A stretch of DNA of 64,000 bases from Paracentrotus lividus (GCA_940671915.1 CALNVZ010003426.1:51603141-51667140); one strand, 5' to 3'; positions 24,590-37,188 are shown, counted from the first letter of the stretch. The notes: a model not told the origin generated them from the letters alone. Numbers and translations: made by a program.

Positions 24590-24640
24590 CCCTGCAATGG
24601 AGGATAGTTTTCGGAGTGTGTTGTTGTTTTGACTGAATGA

Positions 24641-25054
24641 GTTTGAGAGGCAAACAATGGAAGCTTTTAACAACTAATTATAATAATGATGAGGGCTGCA
24701 TGATGCCAATCAATTACGTTGGTGGTGACGCCATCGTAATGGTCGGCTGAGACAATGCCGAGATGAAAGCATTCAAAGTTGACCTGAAGAGGAGCACCGA
24801 TCCTCACACATGAAAAATCCACTATTATTGCGATAATTGTTTGTGAAAAGCTTCCATTCTTTACTTCTCTTAATTGTGTAGACATGCCACCAGATTAAGA
24901 GCTTTTCTATCAGTCAACTTGGAATGCTTTCATCTCAAGCGACCAGTACAATAGAGTCACAACCGATGAGATAGATGGCCGTCGTGCATTAGGAATCCAC
25001 CATTATTATAATTATAATTATTATGAGAAAATTTTCCATTGTTTGCCTCTTAAC
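24641..25054. mobile_element. Foldback element 51 bp after the LIPT1 stop codon
   Basis: The left end GAGAGGCAAACAATGGAAGC and the right end GCTTCCATTGTTTGCCTC-like sequence (25034-25054) are reverse complements. A third, internal copy of the end sequence in reverse orientation lies at about 24835-24875. Inner blocks also pair: GAGATGAAAGCATTC and AAGTTGAC on the left with GTCAACTT and GAATGCTTTCATCTC on the right. The element is about 414 bp and noncoding. It lies in the presumed LIPT1 3' UTR. Confidence 0.8.
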
Positions 25055-27033
25055 CTCGTTCTGGCAACACTATTAGGAAACTCCATATCGTTTAAAAGTA
25101 TAAGATCATGGCGCTTGCAATGCCCTTTAAGAAATGGCAACATTCCGTATGACTGTGCAAAGACAGCAGATTTACCAAAGATTTTACAAGAATTCACATT
25201 CATGTATGCACAATGAGAAAATTAGCTGACCTTCATGTACATGTACCTGTAGTAACTGAGGAAAGTCTAATGGTTGAAGAAGTAAGATCATGGAAATTGC
25301 TACATCGTGGAGTTTCTACATAGAGAATAAGTTTTATATGGTCTAACAGCAGTTCATCCATTTCTTGTATTGTCTGATACCACATGCATGTAGGCTACCC
25401 ATTTGGTCTACTAACAATTTGGTCTAATTTCCCCTTGGTTTGGTACTTGCTTGGTCTAATTCTCTTATTGTGTAATGACCACTTGGTCTAATTGCCAATT
25501 CATCCAAATGACAGATTGTGTTGTTGTAATTTTGTCGAATTCCAAAATGAATGTGTGGTCTATTTGCCAGTTTGTTACGGGAAATAGTCAAACTGAGTGG
25601 ACTTTAAACAAAAATTGGAATTAGGCGACATGGTTACAGTAATAGGCGAAGTGGCAATAAGATATGTGCTTTAGGGACAGGTTTTATTGCACTTCTGTCT
25701 CAACATACAGGGTATATTTGTGCTTGTAATGGCTTTCTATAATGATTTTATATCCGTGGTAAGTTGAAAGACATTTTTTTTAAACCTGAACTTGCCTTAT
25801 GTTCGGGCTGAGGCTGATTGATGCATTAATAATATTGAATATTATATTTTGCATGCATTTCCCACTGCTCAAGCATCAAGAAAAGGGCTAATACTATTAT
25901 ATTCATCATTATTATTTATGACCCTGGTGCGGTTATTGATTTATTAGATCAAAGTACTATATTAGGCATTCAATTTGTTCATGCCTTTAATTGTTCTTCA
26001 TAATATGTGTTGTCTATATCATTATTGTATCTCTTTGTTTCAGAGGCTGTTACTGTTAACTAACATTATGAATGCTTACACCCTCTAATAATCTTTGATA
26101 CCAATTTTTTGATGTTTTGTAAGTATGCAAGTTGCCCACCGATTAGAAGAGAGAGTGTTTTTTATTCTTAGATACATTTAGCTTTAATATCTTGATTTTT
26201 TTTTTATGTAGCATCATTTTCCACATTTAATTTGATTCATTTGTTTTGCTTCCAGACCATATCTGTCATAAACCTGTTGGGATTGACTAATTTTCGTTTT
26301 CTAAGTTCTTTTTATTTGATGTTTATATGGGCAATAATTCACAATAACGCATAATTAAAATGGGAATTCCAAAATTGTCATAGATGATCTATCTGGTATA
26401 ATTTTGCAAGTAGTATTATTAAGTCCGTTACTGTATTTGCTGTTATTTTCATGTGATTAATTTTTTGCGCTGAGCGGCCGTAAAGAATGCTCACTGGTTC
26501 TTGAATTTGCGTTACATGTTCGAAAGCACGCAATTGAACGCTCCCAATACATGCATATAAATTCTTAATTCGCGGCTGCTGATCTTCGTGCAAAATCTGT
26601 GAAAATGAATGTGCTGCGAATATTTCCACGATTACAGTACTTTAAATTAGTCCCGATTGTTCGATGAAAACTGCCATTCATGACTTACATTTGAAACACA
26701 AAGTTGTATGGTCATCAAATTGTCAGAAATACTGCAATATTACTGATAGCTTTTGGCTTGAAGGGCATCGCATTTGTGCTGTGATAATATGCTGCTCTGA
26801 ATTAAAATGGCAAGTGAGATACGACCATAAGTATTCAAATTTTATCTGACATTATTTATTGTAATGTTTTTCATGGTAGATGTTGGTTTGTATTTATTGT
26901 ATTATTATTATTATGCAGAGAAAGTTACAGTAAATTTAATGAGCTCAAGTAATCAAAAATGGCATTCGGTTTCCTGCTACATGTACATCCCATTACCAAT
27001 AATTTGCATCATACATTATAATGTTGTCTCTAA

Positions 27034-27039
27034 AATAAA
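27034..27039 (+). terminator. Candidate poly(A) signal for LIPT1
   Basis: AATAAA, with a second AATAAA at 27093-27098. If used, the LIPT1 3' UTR is about 2.5 kb and includes the foldback element. Earlier signals cannot be excluded. Confidence 0.35.
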
Positions 27040-28232
27040 GTACCGCTATTTTTGACACATTCTAAAAAATGTTGTATCCCCTAAAGTTCTGAAATAAAGA
27101 CTGGTATAGTTGAACATAGTCTAAAAAAAATTGTATTCCCTTTCTCAAAAAATATAGTAATGGTGTATTTTAACACAGTCTCCTAAAACATATTGTATTC
27201 ATTCACTAATTAGGTAATGGTGCAACTAAGAACAAAATGGCCTTTATTATTTTATATATTGTGAATGGTCTTTTCAATGGTATTGTATGACTTGCTAGGT
27301 TATTTTGATCTCTCAAAATGGCGCTTCCTTTGTATTGTTTAATTTCTTAACGTTCTTCTGAATAATTAATATTTTATAACTTGTTAGGTAATTAGCCTGT
27401 CTCTAACACACACAAAAAAAAACACATTGTTTTGCATTGTGAACAATATTTGTAAGAATCCTTCATTGTTTTTGTTTTGTATTTTGAACTGTAGGAAACA
27501 CTTATGAAAATCATGTCAGCAAAATAATCATTCAGTCCATAAAAGGCACATTTATTTATTCTGAAAAACTGTCTACACATCATTTAAATACATTTCCAAT
27601 GTGATAGTATTCAAAAGATGGGTTCATACATTTGAGAGGATGTAAAATGAAAGGAATTATGCAAAATGTCTTCCGTTTTTTTTTTCGTATTAGGACAAAA
27701 TGTTTAAGCAGAGAAGTTTTTCTACCTCAATTTGTGTATCGTAAACTATATTACTACGTGCATTTACAAGACTTTATTTGATATGCAACTATAAGTGATA
27801 TTTAATAGTGGCAAGTTATTTGAGAATTTAATTAATATATCTAATGTTTTGTACTTGAAAATTAATACAGGCACGGTCTACTCCTGCTATAATGAAGTGC
27901 CTGGACCAACCTCCTTGTTACACTAAACACAAACACATGTGGATACATGTAGTTTGAAATTGGGATTAGAATCCTTGCTCATCATTATGGGAGTAGACTG
28001 TATGTCAACTTTGAACATGTGTGCATTTTTAAACAGAGAAGATATATCTGCTTTCAAGTGAAATTTCTTATATAAACATTGCTTCCAATGAGAAATTAAT
28101 AATGGAAAAGAAATATTCTACATCTTTTTGAATGTCTCAAATTGTCTTATTTTGGTTTGTCATTTTTTGTTCTTTCCCCCATATTGTTCTCTTTCTATGC
28201 CACTCTCTAGTTCTTATGCAGTCTTGTCATGT

Positions 28233-28312
28233 GCCCCCCCCTCTCTCTCTCTCTCTCCCCCCTCTCTTTCTCTCCTCTCTCTTTCTCTCCTCTCTCTCTT
28301 TCTCACGTTATC
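28233..28312. repeat. CT-rich microsatellite
   Basis: Tandem CT with CTTT and CCCC interruptions. It produces serine/leucine-rich spurious frames. Confidence 0.9.
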
Positions 28313-28763
28313 TCACGCACTCCCTCCGAATTAACAATTTATGCGGTCTCAATGACCTTCTGAGTTTCTATTATAAGTTATTAGAAGGACTATATTCCAA
28401 GCTGATCTACTCTAGATATTTATGATTGAAGATGAACTCACTTTTGCAATAACACCTTAGATGTAATGAATATTCAAGTAAAATGCAAATAGTGACATGT
28501 ACAAAATCCATTTCATGCCAGTTTTAAGAAAATTCAAAAATACTTGAGTGAATGCTTTCTCTGCTGTCCCATACTGTACCATTGAATAGGAAAGAGTTTG
28601 ATGTATGACACCAATGAAAGCATTCTCTTTCCTCCTTTTACAAAAAGTTTTTTAAAAAAGAAAGAAAAAAAAGATGGATTTTGTACTTGATCCTTTCATT
28701 TCCAATTTTCTCGGTTATGCATTATATGATTCAAGAAAGATATTGTATCAAAGGTGAGGATTT

Positions 28764-28769
28764 TTTATT
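28764..28769 (-). terminator. Candidate poly(A) signal for SEPSECS
   Basis: TTTATT on the plus strand, AATAAA on the minus strand, about 760 bp past the SEPSECS stop. If it is the end of the transcript, the exon-echo array at 28981-29465 lies in the 3' UTR. Confidence 0.35.
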
Positions 28770-28980
28770 CAATTATATGTTACAAATAAATAGCCACGCT
28801 TGGAATATGGTCCCTCTAAAAATGGATTAACCTTTTTTTATACACACTTTATAACACAGAAGTTAAGCAACTTGATAATGAAATGAAAATTATGTAACTT
28901 TATTAAAATATATTCATTTGGAACAATATGTTTCAAAAGCAATTGCCAGATTAACCCAAACCTGACAAATTGCATTATTG

Positions 28981-29465
28981 GCTCTGGAGAGCATTTTTGC
29001 CTATAATTACTTAGTGCCTTCCACTTGGAGAGCACCTTGCCCAGGGATTTAATTATCATGTAGAATGGAGTACTGCTTCAGTTGAGAGAGTCTTGTTCAG
29101 GCTATTGCAGGACAGATCTCTTGCGTCTTGGCAAGATACCATTTGGAAGTAATCTTGTCCAGGCAATTGCATGTCTTCCGTTATCAAACCCCCACTATAT
29201 ATTTTATCATTGCTTTCCTTTTCTGTTCAACTCCAACCTTCTTCAAAACTGTCCTGTCCAGTCGTTTGCAGAACAGAAGAAATAAAGGAGGCAGAGTACC
29301 CAGAAAGAGATTAAGACCAATGTCTTCTCTTTCATCACATGTTGTCCACTATACATGTATCATATTTGCTTTTTTAATTTTTCAGTCCATTGTTCTAATC
29401 TTTGGGCAGGGCCATGGTTTGGAGAGTGTATTGTCCAGGCATTTGCTGAGTAGATCAATGTCTTC
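28981..29465 (-). pseudogene. Tandem array of decayed copies of the SEPSECS last exon
   Basis: The true last exon encodes [19 protein letters not shown] at about 29601-29642. On the minus strand, past the stop, at least five decayed copies of this block occur: 29465-29416 (reads DLLSKCLDNTLSKP), 29279-29234 (LLFCKRLDRTVLKKVG), 29179-29138 (CNCLDKITSKW), 29115-29076 (LSCNSLNKTLST) and 29060-29018 (MIIKSLGKVLSKWKAL). A sixth, weak copy may lie at 28981-29011. The sequence between copies also repeats (TGTCTTC and CATTGCTTTC words), so the repeat unit is larger than the coding block. The block is ancestral, because human SEPSECS has DLFINRLDRCLKAV here. The array therefore arose from the exon, not the reverse. 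Confidence 0.75.
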
Positions 29466-29528
29466 ATTCATTGCTTTCTTTTTCTTTTGAACCCTACTTT
29501 CAAACTTCTTTCAAGGCGTCCTCATTTA

Positions 29529-32500
29529 TCAAACGTTGTCTTCTGTATTATCTTTGGTTTCCTTAGCTGTTCCATCTGTTGTCCCAACCTTTTTTCCTTT
29601 CCACTTTGAAAGCGTCTTGTCTAGGCGTTTGATGAAGAGTTCTACATTCTCTGTTGTCATACCGATAGCAGCAGCAGCTGTGAGATAAGCCGCGGGGTAG
29701 TCGTTGGAATGAGAGCCAAAACCTTGGAAAGTGTGACCATTGATCTCTTTGGTAACACCTTGTGGAACCACTCTGAAATTTTAACAAATTGAACAAGACA
29801 TAAGCGTGAAACAGAAATTAATTGCCATATACCTGTATGTTTCATATTTCTAGAAGGAACAAAATGATCACTTAAAACAAGATATGGTACATACAGGGTT
29901 TTAAAAAAATGTGATTTTCAAAATTTCATTCTTTCTCGATACACTTGTGAGGTAGGTTCAACCCAGCACAATTTTGTTTTAGAATGCTTGCATTACCCCT
30001 TTCCATAGGGTTGCAATAAGTTAAATTGAATATAATACTACCTTAACCTTTAATTGTTCCTTTGCAGAACATTGAGAGATCACTAAATTTCCCCAGTGTG
30101 TTTGAAAAGTACACAGAGTTCAGAATTTAGAAAAATACAACATTATTAACAACTTGAATATAAATGTCCAAATGGGATGCCCATATTTCCTTCAGACATC
30201 TCAATGCGTTGCTCAAATTATCCTTCATATAACAAATGTTTATTTTGGGGTTCCTATAGGGTTATTATATGCAAATGTCAACTTGAAATAATGTGATTGA
30301 AAAATAAAAGCATGGCATTTGGCCCTTCAAATTCAAGTATTTCCGAAAGGTATTTGTAACCTTATGAATGGCTTTGTGTAACACCCCCTTTTGGGATTTA
30401 CATTGCATAGCTTTTTCGTGCATGATGTAAACATACAAACAGCAAACCTAGCCACTAACCTAGCACCAGACACACATCTTGTAAACAACATGGCACCAAG
30501 TTCCGTCAATGCCTTCCCATCATCCTCCTCTTGTTTGTTTAGAGTCATCGCCATGGAGATGGGATTGTGTGGAGTGTGGAGTAATCGTTCACCATGCTTC
30601 TCAGCAACCTTGGCAAGCTCTTCACCAAGAAATTGAAACAGTTCTTTCCTTTCCTACATGTAAGAGGAAAACATAAATCAATGATTTAAATGATAAGTGG
30701 ATTTTCCATGAGCAGTGGCTTTTCTTTCTATCCCTAAGCAATATATACATAATAATAATAATAATAATAATAATTTTATATACCGCAAAATTGCAGAATT
30801 GCCTCTAAGCGGTTGAAAGAAAAGAAAAATGAACTGAAAGAGAAGATAATTTGCACTAAAAATGTATCAAAAATAATTTTACAAAATTTCAACAAGTCTG
30901 TTAAATCTTCAACAGATCATGAAGTAAAATGAATACACGGAATGGGCCAAAACTGGCCAACAAGGATATGACATGAGCGAATTAAGATTTAAAAAGATGA
31001 GTTTTAAGCATAACTTTGAATGTGTTAACAGAGCTAGCATTTCGAATTTGTAGGGGGAGATTGTTCCAAAGAAATGAAGCTGCATAAGAAAAAGAACGTT
31101 GACCGTATTGTTTGTAAGAAGTATGAGATCTAGAAAGGAGAGATTGAGAAGCAGAACGTAGAACTCGAGCCGGCTGGTATCGAGGAAGGAGTTCAGAGAG
31201 ATATGAAGGAGCTAGACATGATAAGACTTAAAAGCAAGAAGAAGAATTTTGTAGGTGATACGAGAAGTAATAGGAAGCCAATGGAGTTTACGAAGCACAG
31301 GAGTAATATGGGAAGAACGAGGGACACAAGAAACCAGACGAGCCGCAGTGTTCTGGATGCGTTGGAGCTTTGAGGTTATTTTTTGTTGAATACCAAAGAG
31401 AAGGGAATTACAACTATCTAAGCGAGATGTGACAAATGCATGGATAAGACGATGGGCTGTATTCTGGTCAAGAAACCTACGGATTTTACTTATTTTTCTT
31501 AAAGCTACAAAGGCAGATTTACATATAACTCAACATTTTGAGACATGGAAAGAGATGAATCCATGACAGCACCAAGATTCCGTGCTGTATTTGAAGGCTC
31601 AATTACAAACTGCCCCATCCTTACACTAATTTGTGGAACATCAGAGCTATACTTAGAAAAAAAGTGTACAAGTTCAGTCTTAGAATCATTTAAAGCAAGC
31701 TTGTTCTTAATTGACCAAGATTTTACATCATTAAAACAACTTTCCAATTTCTGGATAGCACAAGAGCGTCCCTAGCACTGAAAGTTATATATAACTGAAC
31801 ATCATCAGCATACATCATACATGAAATACCGGTGTGCCCTTATGATATCCTGAAGGGAGATATAAACATTGTAAAAATTAACGGACCAGCGACAGAGCCT
31901 TGCGGGACTCCACACACACAAGTTATGTCTGTCAGAATTCACAGAATTGATAGACACAGACTGGACACGATCAGATAAATAAGATACATCCACTTCAAGG
32001 CAGTACCACCAAATCCAAACCTTGAGGATAACCTTTGCTTCAGGAGCAAAGATCGATTGTTTCAAAAGCCGAGAAAAGTCCAAAAGTACCAATATGGTTT
32101 CTTGTTTCTTATCAAGGCACACAAGATATCATTTTGGACACAGACTAGGGCTGTCTCAGTGCTATGGAAAGCTCTATATGCAGATTGAGTAGAATTCAAC
32201 AAATTATTTTCATCAAGATATTTTTGAGTTTGACTGACCACCACTCTCTCAATGAGTTTAGATACAAATGATAACCTAGAACAGGACGATAGTTACTCAA
32301 AACTTCTGATCTAAATGTGTTTTCTTTAACAAGGGTCTTACTGAAGCTTCCTTAAAAGATCAGGAAAACAACCCGTCGACAAGGATTGGTTGATATAATC
32401 GTCAGCACAGGAAGAAGTTCTTCGATGCACAAAGTGAAAACAGATGAAGGTAATGGATCAAGTTCACATGATGTCTTAGAAGCCTCTTAATTATTTTCAC

Positions 32501-35500
32501 GACGTCCAAAGGTGACACAGTGTCAAATCACGTGAAGGCAGATTGGCAGACATCACGCAGCTGAACCGATAGTGTAGGCAGGGTGACTCATCAATTTTAG
32601 CTCTCAACGTTCTGATCTTTTGCTCAAAGAAATCTGCAAACCTGTCTGAATTTCCTTTGAATTCTCATGCTGTGGCAGTTAAAACTCTGGTTACTATGAC
32701 AAAGTTTATCAACGACACGAAAGAGGTCGCGTTCATCACACTGGGAGATCTCATTAATGTGATAGTTTAATTTGGCATTCGATAAGCGGTCGCGATATAT
32801 GCTACACTGTTGTAGATAAATGACTTTGTCAACAGTGAGACCAGACTTCTGCCACTTCCGTTCGAGTTGACGCTTTTTCTGTTTTTCTAGACGAAGAGAA
32901 TCTGAAAACCATGGAGAGTGCGGCGAACAACAATGGATTTCTCTTTTTTGGTGCATGATGATCCAGTATACCTGGAGTACGCTGTTGTACCGGTTGCAAG
33001 ATAATCAAGGTCATTAGAAGGACAAACTGTGGCGAGAAAAACGCACAATATCAGATTTGAAAGAAAACATATCCACAAGGCGTAACTTGCGATAACACAG
33101 AACTTTCCTCATTGGGGAGGGTGGCAATATCAATGAGACACTTCACAACCGCTGTGCAGAAGGAAGCTCCTCAATAATAGAGACTGAAGAAACGAATGTG
33201 TCATCCCTGTCAGTTATCAAAAGATCTAATGTATGTCCCGCAGTGTGAGTAGACCATTAACATGTTGCACAAAACCAGGAGCAGTCACCATATCACGGAA
33301 AAGAATTGCTTCAGTATTTCCTGCTGAGTCCCAATGAACATTGAAATCTCCAGCAGAAGAAATTTGCAAGGTTGTGACAAAAGTGATTCAACAAGCTACC
33401 AAAATCATCCAGAAACATTGCACTTGTGAGTTTATTCTTCTTATTAGGAGGAGGGCGATAAATGACTACTAATCGGAATGACTTGCTCATGGAACTAATG
33501 TTCATATCCATATGCTCAAAAGATTTATATTTTTGACCAACATTGAGTTTCATCTTGACCCCATCACGAAGGAGAACACCAACACACCAGCTCTCGAGTG
33601 ACCGCGTGTAAATGATGGAACGAATAATTAGGAAGTGTGTTCTTAATATCAGCTAGAGTGCGAGAATCCCGATGATCACCAGTTAACCATGTCCTCGGTC
33701 AAGACAAGGATATCCAATCGATGACTAATAACAAAGTCACATAGAGCAGTAGACTTATTTTTAGAGTTAATAGAGTGCGCATTCCACGAAGCAAAACGAA
33801 GACGTTGATGATCAGGGATACCAGAAGGCGTGGAATGTAAAGGGATTTTCCTTCTCCGATGGCCCCCTTTCCTGCCTCTATGAGCGATACGTTTCCTTAT
33901 GGTTCCTGTGAATTCCAAGCCCTTCAATATGTTGGGCGAGAGAAGGAGAGATATAATCAGATGAGTTAGCATAGTTAGAAGCATCCGGACGTAGACGTAA
34001 AAGTTCTCCTCTACTGTAGGAAAACACATGATGAAGTTCACAGCCCATTCCTTTTCATGCAGTTTGGGAAAGCATTCTATGCTTTCACTGCTATTACAAG
34101 CACACAAAAGCAGAAAGAGGTAGATTAAAAACCCATTGTAGTATTGTTGTTGTAGAGTAGTTCAAATGCAGAGATAAAAGACAAGATGAATCACCACAAT
34201 CACAGGTCCAGCGACATGAATGGCTTAATTGATGTCCATGTACTGAAAGCCTTGGCATGTACTGAGTCAGTATATAGCACAACCAATTAACCAAAAATTG
34301 AAAATATATTCAATAAAAATATCCAAATTGGCTGCATAAAAGTATCACAAAAATTGTCCAATAGTATCCTTGTAGTATAATGAAGCTTCTGATAAACTTT
34401 CTAATTGCAAAGCAAATAGCAGAAATCACAAAATGTGAAGAAAAGATAAGAGAGCTAAGAGAGTCGCTTGTTAGGCGCACACCTCATTACTCATGATATG
34501 TAACACATTATCATTGCAGATGACAGTACCTAATGGAATTCAAATTGTTTATCAGTTCACACTATGAAGACATAAGTAATATCAATTGAAGGATGAATAT
34601 ATGAAAGTTGAGGTGTTTATTTTTTCACATTGAGTACATATATTTTTCTAATTTTTGTATATATTTCAAATTTATGTTAATACTGAACATAACATTTTTG
34701 GCTTGTGTTCAATAAATTCACCACTGTTTAAGTTATAGATGCAGCTGAATTTCAATAAAATATTCCACTACATGTATATTTACATACTTCCAGTGAAATA
34801 AAATGAGTTAGATAGTGCATGTGCTCATGAAATTATAATACAATGTAAAGTCCAAGACCACGCCAATAACCTCATTCAAGATATTGATATCTTGATACTC
34901 TGAATCCAAGTTTAGGTTACTGTATAAGTGGTTATTTTCGCGGTGACTTTATTTTCGCGATGATGATTGGTCATCGCGAAAATTTCCACTTCAGTAAAGG
35001 CTATTTATAGTAATGAAGTCATCACCAAAACCGCAAAATTTTGCTCTTGCGAATTTCCCCTACTAGTCCAAAATTGCAGGAATATCTGTACGCGAAAATA
35101 TTGGCTTATACAGTTATACATGTTTGAAATTGAGGCCGAGAAGATTGAACGTTCTAACAGAGTGGACTCAACACGCTGAAAACTTGTCCCACCTTCAAAA
35201 GATTCTTGTAACCCTTGGATCCAAGAGACAGAAGAGTGATGAAAAGGTCAATGGATGGAGAAGCTGACGCTCTCCCTGGATACGTCTGCCCGACTCGGTC
35301 AATAAACTCACGATCAAACCCTGCGATGATGGACCCTCCGACCGGTACCATGAAGTTCTTATCCGTACTCTGGACGAAGGCGTCGACCCTTCCGACCTGA
35401 GATGCTTCTTGGATGATGTGCATACACTTTGAAGACTGTACTCCATAGGCATTGTTGATCACGTGAGCGACACCCTTCTCCTTGCACAGCTTGGCAAGAT

Positions 35501-37188
35501 CTTCAAGTCTGTCTGGAACACGGGGTGCAAAGCAACTCGTCGTGGAGAACACTGCGAGGATGTTCTCCGCTCCTAGCTCGTCGATCTTCGCCGAGACCGC
35601 TTCCACGTCTGTGCGAAGCTCGTCGCCCTCAAGTTTGTTTTCTATCACGATGGACTCGAAACCAGCCGTGGCGATGGACTTGAAGCAGGACTTTTGGTCG
35701 ATACGAGGCCAGAGGATGAAACAAGCTTTGGGTCTCTGCTGTCGGAGGGTCAGGAAACAAAGAACTAGGCTCATCCCAGTAGCCATGGGAACAACAAAGC
35801 AGGATGCTGCACTTCGAACTCCTGAAAATGATAATTGAGGGGTGGAGGAATGATTAAGTAGGGCCTTAAAAAAATTCTTGGAACATAAATTACTTTTTCA
35901 ATTAACATACTCATGATCCCAAAGGCTACTTGAACATCAAATACAATATACAATGCATGGGGGGCCTAGGGCCATTTTGTACCCCAAAAAAATAGCCCCC
36001 CTCCCCCAAATAAAGTAATTGTGATACTATTCTAACAACTAAACAAGTATGCCATAGGAAAATGGGCTGTATTTTATTAGGGCATGCATATGTTGGACAC
36101 TCATACTTAGGTGACATGACCCACACTTCTAGCTTTATTTTATCTAAGATATAAGGTTAGGGTTAGGGTTGCAATGGTGTTTTTATGTTAAGTTTATGGT
36201 TACCGGTAGGTTTAGGGTAGACTATAGTGCTATAGGTTATAGCCAAGATTTTATCTCATTTGATGGGATTTACAGCGGTGCAATAGTAGCCGGAGCAACT
36301 GTCATGAAATCATGTATACCTGCCATACGTAGAACATCTAGAGCCATTGAGTTGGTGAGTTTAGAGAGAATACTAGAACCAGCTGCCTTGGGTTGTATAG
36401 CTGTGATGTCACCTGATCGCCCTATACCATGAGCTAACCTATGAAACACACAGAAAAAATATTGATCTTGAAAAAGATTGTTCCTTGATAAGCACCTTTC
36501 AATCCATGATGAACCAAACACTAATCATTATGACCTACTCAATATTAAAGTTAAAGTATAGACACACAGGTTATCAGATGAAGTCAGGAGTCCACCAATC
36601 AATTTGATTTAATTCAAATTTATCCAAATAAAATCAATTACGATAACATGCACTCCCTCATTTCACAGAAAGATTAACAACTTGGACAAAACTTCACAGA
36701 AAATCTATAGAATCCATAAATAAATTAAAAACAAGTACCTGAAATTGCCATTGGTAAAAATTGATTTAGAGTGTAACCTTATTTTATCATAAGAACTTTC
36801 TAACAAATTCAATTACAATTTACATGTATCTACTCAGAAAGACTATATTTTGTGAAAAGAAAATCCCCTCTTGTAACTTTGAGTAAGACCTCATAAGGCA
36901 ATTCAATCATGGATCTTACCCATAATGCCTCCTCCGCACAGCTTGGGACGCAACCCGACCTTCCCTCTCGCCGACCCCGCAGTTCCCCTGGAAGTTATTA
37001 CTATCCATAACAGATAGCTCTCTGAGTAGAAGCTCGATCGTCTCTTCATCCCAACCATCCTCCGGCCATTTCCTCTGCTCCAAGAGATGCTTTACCTTAT
37101 TTTCTCTGACCCTTCGAGATTCGCGCCCCTGCTGGACATAGGTCGCAGGGATGAGCTTCTCGCAGACAGCATACGTATCAGGATTCAT
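29529..37188 (-). CDS. SEPSECS: O-phosphoseryl-tRNA(Sec) selenium transferase (5 coding exons, 484 aa)
   Basis: SEPSECS converts O-phosphoseryl-tRNA(Sec) to selenocysteinyl-tRNA(Sec) using selenophosphate and PLP; it is a cytosolic tetramer. Coding exons on the minus strand: 37188-36920, 36438-36320, 35821-35193, 30653-30460 and 29772-29529. All introns are GT-AG and the frame is continuous. Landmarks: [18 protein letters not shown] (about 59-76), [20 protein letters not shown] (93-112), [26 protein letters not shown], and [12 protein letters not shown], whose lysine is residue 284, the same number as the PLP-binding Lys284 of human [15 protein letters not shown] follows. The C-terminus is [17 protein letters not shown] and an acidic, threonine-rich tail. 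Human SEPSECS has 501 aa. Exon 3 (629 nt) is unusually long for the gene. A minus-strand CTCCAG at about 37243-37248 may be an acceptor for an upstream 5' UTR exon. Confidence 0.95.
30749..34110 (-). mobile_element. Decayed CR1/L2-like LINE in SEPSECS intron 3
   Basis: Read on the minus strand, fragments occur in the right order in several frames. The endonuclease region has [15 protein letters not shown] and DILVLTE (near 33700-33800), then VIYRPPPN (about 33450) and GDFNVHWD (about 33345). The reverse transcriptase has [20 protein letters not shown] (about 32190), [13 protein letters not shown] (about 31890) and YADDVQLYI (about 31800). The thumb and C-terminus include [14 protein letters not shown] (about 31690) and [20 protein letters not shown] (about 31050). 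It ends in an (ATT)n tail at about 30749-30775. Several frameshifts and stops make it inactive. Gene order and the GVPQGSV-x-GPL/YADD motifs fit the CR1/L2 group. Confidence 0.88.
34111..34918. other. SEPSECS intron 3, unassigned part
   Basis: AT-rich intronic DNA upstream of the LINE endonuclease fragment. It may include the decayed LINE 5' region (a 66-codon minus frame at 34094-34294), but no motif is recognised. Confidence 0.4.
34919..35115. mobile_element. MITE family C, copy 1 (about 197 bp)
   Basis: The left end ACTGTATAAGTGGTTATTTT and the right end, which reads CGCGAAAATATTGGCTTATACAGT, are imperfect reverse complements sharing ACTGTATAAG and ATTTTCGCG. The body is rich in TTTTCGCG/CGCGAAAA words. 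A diverged second copy lies at 49969-50150. It lies 77 bp from SEPSECS exon 3. The superfamily is not identified. Confidence 0.75.
36131..36308. repeat. Dispersed repeat family B, copy 2 (in SEPSECS intron 2)
   Basis: It aligns with 19861-20036: TATCTAAGATATAAGG, a TTAGGGTTAGGG run, GGTAGGTTTAGGGTAG, and GGATTTACAGCGG followed by GGAGCAACTGTCATG. Its end lies about 10 bp from the donor of SEPSECS exon 2. Confidence 0.6.

Larger units (their letters stand above)
25055..28762. other. Intergenic or LIPT1 3' UTR between convergent genes
   Basis: No coding exon is recognised. A word TTGGTCTAATT or a close variant recurs about five times between 25403 and 25570. Two AATAAA signals (27034 and 27093) could end LIPT1. 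A CT-rich tract lies at 28233-28312. The short plus frames here (61-97 codons) show no domain. Confidence 0.5.

Noticed and set aside
28128-28425. Serine/leucine-rich plus frames
   Set aside because: Product of the CT microsatellite.
29082-29490. Plus-strand frames of 67 and 120 codons past the SEPSECS stop
   Set aside because: They lie opposite the decayed exon-derived array; the meaningful similarity is on the minus strand.
31545-31775. 76-codon plus frame in SEPSECS intron 3
   Set aside because: Antisense shadow of the LINE reverse-transcriptase fragment on the minus strand.
35482-35838. 118-codon plus frame opposite SEPSECS exon 3
   Set aside because: Antisense shadow of a well-conserved coding exon.
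36146-36170. TTAGGG-like run as an interstitial telomere
   Set aside because: Only two or three degenerate units, shared with 19880-19900 as part of a dispersed repeat.
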